Part shown: positions 3,912 through 6,740 of the stretch, in pieces
How the letters are laid out: every line of letters begins with the position of its first letter
How positions within the stretch are numbered: position 1 is the stretch's first letter
From: G026625185 sp035256645
GTDB lineage: Bacteria > Desulfobacterota > WTBG01 > JAGOGO01
NCBI GenBank assembly: GCA_035256645.1
Contig: DATEXU010000186.1
Location: 1-6,740 of the forward strand
Direction of reading: 5' to 3'
DNA: 6,740 nt
Program-made: the position numbers and the translations under genes
The notes under the pieces: model-generated
Seen by the model: only the letters and a program-made list of their open reading frames with translations
Database searches by the model: none
What the model was told of the DNA's origin: nothing

Positions 3912-6581
3912 ATGCAAAACAGATTCTTTTTCCCCTCGGTTAAAAAAAGGATAATTCTTTGTCTAACCTTATGGGTAAGCATGGTGTGGGTATTACCGAG
4001 CTGGGGAAATTCCCCGATCCAAAAGCAGACGTTGGATAATGGTTTAACCATAATTTTAAAAGAGAACCATTCTTCTCCGCTGGTCTCCTTTCAAATGTGG
4101 ATTAAAGTTGGCAGCGCGGATGAACAGGATAAAGAGGCGGGCGTAACCCATCTTATTGAACATATGCTCTTTAAAGGCACTGCGAAAAGGAAAGTAGGCG
4201 AGATCGCTCGAGAGGTCGAGACGGCTGGGGGTGATATTAACGCCTTTACTTCTTATGATGAGACAGTCTTTTATCTGGTGATCCCGAGCCGGTATTTTTC
4301 TTCCGGCTTGGATATTATGGCGGATGCGATTCAACACTCCTCCTTTGATCCCGAAGAACTTAAAAGAGAGAAAGAGGTCGTTCTGGAAGAGGTCAGAATG
4401 AGGACTGATCAGCCTTCCACCAAGCTCGATGAAGCGCTTTTTTCCGCTGCCTACACGGTACATCCTTACCAACGGCCGATCATCGGTTCTGAAAAGACGG
4501 TGCAAAGTTTTGATCGGGCAAAGGTGATGGAATATTTTCGCAAATGGTATACTCCGGATAACATGGCTCTCGTGGTAACCGGAGATTTTAAATCTGACGA
4601 GGCGTTGGCCGTCATAAAAAAATCTTTTTTGAATTTTACTTCTCATATCAAGGCGACTCCAAACCGCCCTGCCGAGCCTCCGCAAGGAGAAATGCGGAGC
4701 GTCATTTTACAGGAGGATGTTCAAAAAACGTATCTTGAAATGGCGTTTCATATCCCAGCGGTTAGCCATAAGGATCTTTATCCGCTGGATCTGCTGGCGT
4801 CCATCCTGGGGGATGGTGAATCGTCCCGCCTGTACCAAAAGGTAAAATCAGAGGCAGGGTTGGTAAATTCCATTGATGCTTCTTCATATACTCCCAGAGA
4901 TCCCGGGGTCATGATGATCGGAGGCCTGTTGGAGGCGGATAAGGCTAAGCCCGCCTTAACAAAAATTTTTCAAGAGCTTTACCGGATTCAGGATGAACCA
5001 CCGTCTTCAGAAGAAATTCAAAAGGCCAAGCTCAAACTGACAAGCGATTTTCTCTATAGTCAACAAACCATTCAGGGTGAAGGGCGCCAGCTCGGTTTTT
5101 TTGAAACTGTTGTGGGAGATGTGGCCTTTGAACAAACTTATGTGGAACGGATAAATCAGGTAACTGCTCAGGATATTATTAAAGTAGCGCAGAAGTATCT
5201 TACTCCACAAAACGCAACCATTGGACTGCTGGTTCCGAAAAAGGAGACTTCTCCTATAACATACGAGGAGATTAAGGACTCAATTGCTCAGCTGGAAAAG
5301 CCAGCCGCTTTGTCTTCGGCTACCGCTTCTCCGGCAACTCAAAGATTTATCCTCCCTAATGGAATTACCTTGATTGTTCGGGAAAATCGGAATTTACCCA
5401 TAGTTTCAATGCAGGCAGTTTTTTTGGGCGGCGTTCGCTTTGAAAAAAAAGAGAACAATGGAATTAACAATTTTATTGCTGAAATGCTTACTAAGGGGAC
5501 GAAGAAGCGTTCAGCGCTCGACATTGCAAAGGAAATTGAATCAATGGCCGGAGGGGTGAGCGGATTTTCAGGGCGGAACAGCTTTGGAGTTTCCTGCACG
5601 ATCCTCAGTCAGTTTTTTGGGCAGGGATTAGAGTTATTTTCTGATGTTCTTATCAACCCTACTTTCCCAGAAGAAGAGTTAGCGAAGAAACGAGCAGATA
5701 TCATAGCAGCCATCGATCAAGAGAAAGATCAGACTTTTTCTTTTATCCGCAAAAATTTTGATGCTTCCTTTTTTGAAAACCATCCCTATGGAATGGATGC
5801 TTTGGGAACAAAAGACGTTGTAGGCAAACTGACCTCCCAGAAGTTGGAGAAGTACTATGGTAGTTTAGCGCGATCCAAAAACCTGGTTATCACTATTGTG
5901 GGAGATGTGAAGGCAGATAAAGCCAAGAAAATGGTCGAAGCTTTTTTTCATGGGTTTTCGGATCTTCCTTGTGCTTACCCAACAGTATCCCAAGAACCAC
6001 AGTCGGTTGTTATTCGCCAAAAAGAAATAAAACAAGGGAAAAAAGCCCAAGCTCAGGTGATGTTGGGATTTTCCGGGGTAGACATAAAAAATCCTGATAA
6101 GTATTCCTTGGATGTGTTAAACACAATTCTTGCCGGTCAGGGGGGCAGGCTTTTTACCGAGCTTCGTGATAAGCAGAGCTTGGCCTATGTGGTAACCTCT
6201 TTTGCCTGGGAGGGGATTGACCCGGGATATATCGCCTTTTATATTGGCTGTGAGCCTTCCAAGGTTGAAAAAGGCGTTGAAGAAATAAAAAAAGAAATCC
6301 AAAAAATTTCCCAGGAAAAAGTAAACCCGAAAGAATTAGAACGAGCCCAAAACTATTTAGTGGGGAATTTTAGCATCGAACACCAGACTAATGCGTCTAT
6401 AGCTGCAGATATGGCATTCAATGAACGTTATGGTTTGGGGTATGACTACTCTGAGAAGTACCTTGATAAAATACTTAAAGTTTCGGGAGAAGATGTGCAA
6501 AGGGCGGCAAAAAAATACTTAGACCTCACTAAATATATCCTACTTATAGTAAAGCCAGAGGAGACCTCAGTTATCCCCTAA
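3912..6581 (+). CDS. Secreted two-half M16 family zinc metallopeptidase with inactive C-terminal half
   Basis: The 889-residue protein starts with a Sec-type signal peptide: basic KKR at 11-13, a hydrophobic stretch 14-28, and a probable cut after SWG at 30-32. It should act in the periplasm or outside the cell. Residues about 37-440 form an active M16 half. The inverted zinc motif HLIEH is at 80-84, with zinc ligands H80 and H84 and catalytic E83. The third ligand is probably E160 in VVLEEV (E159 is the alternative), 75-76 residues later as the family requires. A linker rich in A, S, T and P (about 445-476) leads to a second M16 half starting at QRFILPNG (477-484). There the motif aligns as NFIAE (520-524), so H, E and H are all replaced. 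This half keeps R752 and Y759 in LRDKQSLAY, the substrate-binding pair typical of the non-catalytic partner. The layout resembles a fused catalytic/regulatory M16B heterodimer or PqqL-like protein; the substrate is unknown. ATG 3912 follows AGAGG (3901-3905). Confidence 0.93.
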   Translation: MQNRFFFPSVKKRIILCLTLWVSMVWVLPSWGNSPIQKQTLDNGLTIILKENHSSPLVSFQMWIKVGSADEQDKEAGVTHLIEHMLFKGTAKRKVGEIAREVETAGGDINAFTSYDETVFYLVIPSRYFSSGLDIMADAIQHSSFDPEELKREKEVVLEEVRMRTDQPSTKLDEALFSAAYTVHPYQRPIIGSEKTVQSFDRAKVMEYFRKWYTPDNMALVVTGDFKSDEALAVIKKSFLNFTSHIKATPNRPAEPPQGEMRSVILQEDVQKTYLEMAFHIPAVSHKDLYPLDLLASILGDGESSRLYQKVKSEAGLVNSIDASSYTPRDPGVMMIGGLLEADKAKPALTKIFQELYRIQDEPPSSEEIQKAKLKLTSDFLYSQQTIQGEGRQLGFFETVVGDVAFEQTYVERINQVTAQDIIKVAQKYLTPQNATIGLLVPKKETSPITYEEIKDSIAQLEKPAALSSATASPATQRFILPNGITLIVRENRNLPIVSMQAVFLGGVRFEKKENNGINNFIAEMLTKGTKKRSALDIAKEIESMAGGVSGFSGRNSFGVSCTILSQFFGQGLELFSDVLINPTFPEEELAKKRADIIAAIDQEKDQTFSFIRKNFDASFFENHPYGMDALGTKDVVGKLTSQKLEKYYGSLARSKNLVITIVGDVKADKAKKMVEAFFHGFSDLPCAYPTVSQEPQSVVIRQKEIKQGKKAQAQVMLGFSGVDIKNPDKYSLDVLNTILAGQGGRLFTELRDKQSLAYVVTSFAWEGIDPGYIAFYIGCEPSKVEKGVEEIKKEIQKISQEKVNPKELERAQNYLVGNFSIEHQTNASIAADMAFNERYGLGYDYSEKYLDKILKVSGEDVQRAAKKYLDLTKYILLIVKPEETSVIP

Positions 6582-6583
6582 AA

Positions 6584-6620
6584 CTTTTTTCTTTAAAAAA
6601 GCGAAATTAATTATTTTTTT
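6584..6620 (+). terminator. Weak AT-rich hairpin after the peptidase gene
   Basis: CTTTTTT (6584-6590) pairs with AAAAAAG (6595-6601) around the loop CTTT. A T-run at 6614-6620 follows 12 bases later. The stem has a single GC pair, so stability is low and the terminator role is tentative. Confidence 0.25.
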
Positions 6621-6621
6621 G

Positions 6622-6650
6622 TTGAAAAGAATTTTTTCTAGTGATATTAA
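6622..6650 (+). promoter_or_regulatory. Candidate sigma-70-type promoter for dapA
   Basis: TTGAAA (6622-6627, five of six to the -35 consensus) and TATTAA (6645-6650, four of six to the -10) are separated by 17 bases, the optimal spacing. A start near 6657 would give a leader of under 20 bases containing the dapA Shine-Dalgarno. The gap is very AT-rich, so chance matches are likely. Confidence 0.45.
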
Positions 6651-6674
6651 AAAAAATTTTTCAAAGGAGAAAAA

Positions 6675-6740
6675 ATGATGCTCAAAGGAGCCATAACCGC
6701 TATCGTCACCCCATTTGATGAAAAGGGGAACATTGATGAA
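6675..6740 (+). CDS. dapA: 4-hydroxy-tetrahydrodipicolinate synthase, N-terminal 22 codons (cut by window end)
   Basis: Only 22 residues are visible: two Met codons, then LKGAITAIVTPFDEKGNIDE. The G-x-x-T-A-x-V-T-P-F opening followed by G-x-I-D is the first strand of DapA-type class I aldolases. DapA condenses pyruvate with aspartate semialdehyde and commits aspartate to lysine and meso-diaminopimelate, so it also serves peptidoglycan synthesis. The catalytic lysine and tyrosine are beyond the window. The wider family includes N-acetylneuraminate lyase and related aldolases; the TAIVTPF sequence favours DapA. A strong Shine-Dalgarno (AAAGGAGA, 6663-6670) serves either ATG 6675 or ATG 6678, with core spacings of 5 and 8 bases. 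Spacing slightly favours the second; I use the first to cover the whole frame. It has a 93-base gap and a candidate promoter of its own, so it is probably not dependent on the peptidase gene. Confidence 0.83.
   Translation, partial: MMLKGAITAIVTPFDEKGNIDE

Noticed and set aside
4056..4685. Long minus-strand reading frame (209 codons) inside the peptidase gene
   Set aside because: It lies wholly antisense to well-conserved M16 coding sequence and its translation resembles no family I recognise; treated as a shadow frame.

Overview
The window carries a riboflavin (vitamin B2) biosynthesis operon, then nusB, a secreted two-half M16 peptidase and the first codons of dapA. Every gene I can support is on the + strand. 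The organism looks like a moderately AT-rich bacterium with classical Shine-Dalgarno sites. A Sec-type signal peptide on a pitrilysin-like protease and the order rib genes-nusB suggest a Gram-negative-type lineage. The palindromic spacer repeats resemble ones I recall from environmental genomes (Omnitrophota- or Desulfobacterota-like). That placement is a guess, because no marker here fixes the phylum.

Layout. Positions 1-225 are the 3' end of ribD. Positions 260-529 hold a small MNT-type nucleotidyltransferase gene that is not part of the pathway. Positions 530-677 hold a 58-bp palindromic repeat built from two small hairpins. ribE (riboflavin synthase) is at 678-1340. Positions 1341-1567 hold two related hairpin repeats. 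ribBA (1568-2779) and ribH (2792-3259) are tightly coupled, 12 bases apart. A terminator-like hairpin (3285-3331) closes this block just before nusB, which starts at a non-ATG codon (3356-3796). A pyrimidine-rich gap leads to the M16 peptidase (3912-6581). An AT-rich gap with a fair sigma-70-type promoter then leads to dapA, which is cut by the window end.

How the genes work together. RibBA makes the first intermediates of both branches: the GTP-derived pyrimidine and 3,4-dihydroxy-2-butanone 4-phosphate. RibD processes the pyrimidine, RibH joins the branches to give lumazine, and RibE dismutates lumazine to riboflavin. nusB, the transcription antitermination/rRNA maturation factor, follows ribH as in many bacteria. 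The peptidase and dapA look like separate units.

The core genes are conventional. The notable signals are in the spacers. The 58-bp palindrome has its inter-arm mismatches resolved by compensatory pairs inside each arm. Two hairpins before ribBA show a compensatory base-pair swap. boxA-like sequences lie around nusB. The MNT gene appears inserted into the rib operon, and the C-terminal half of the M16 protein has lost all the catalytic residues of its HxxEH motif.
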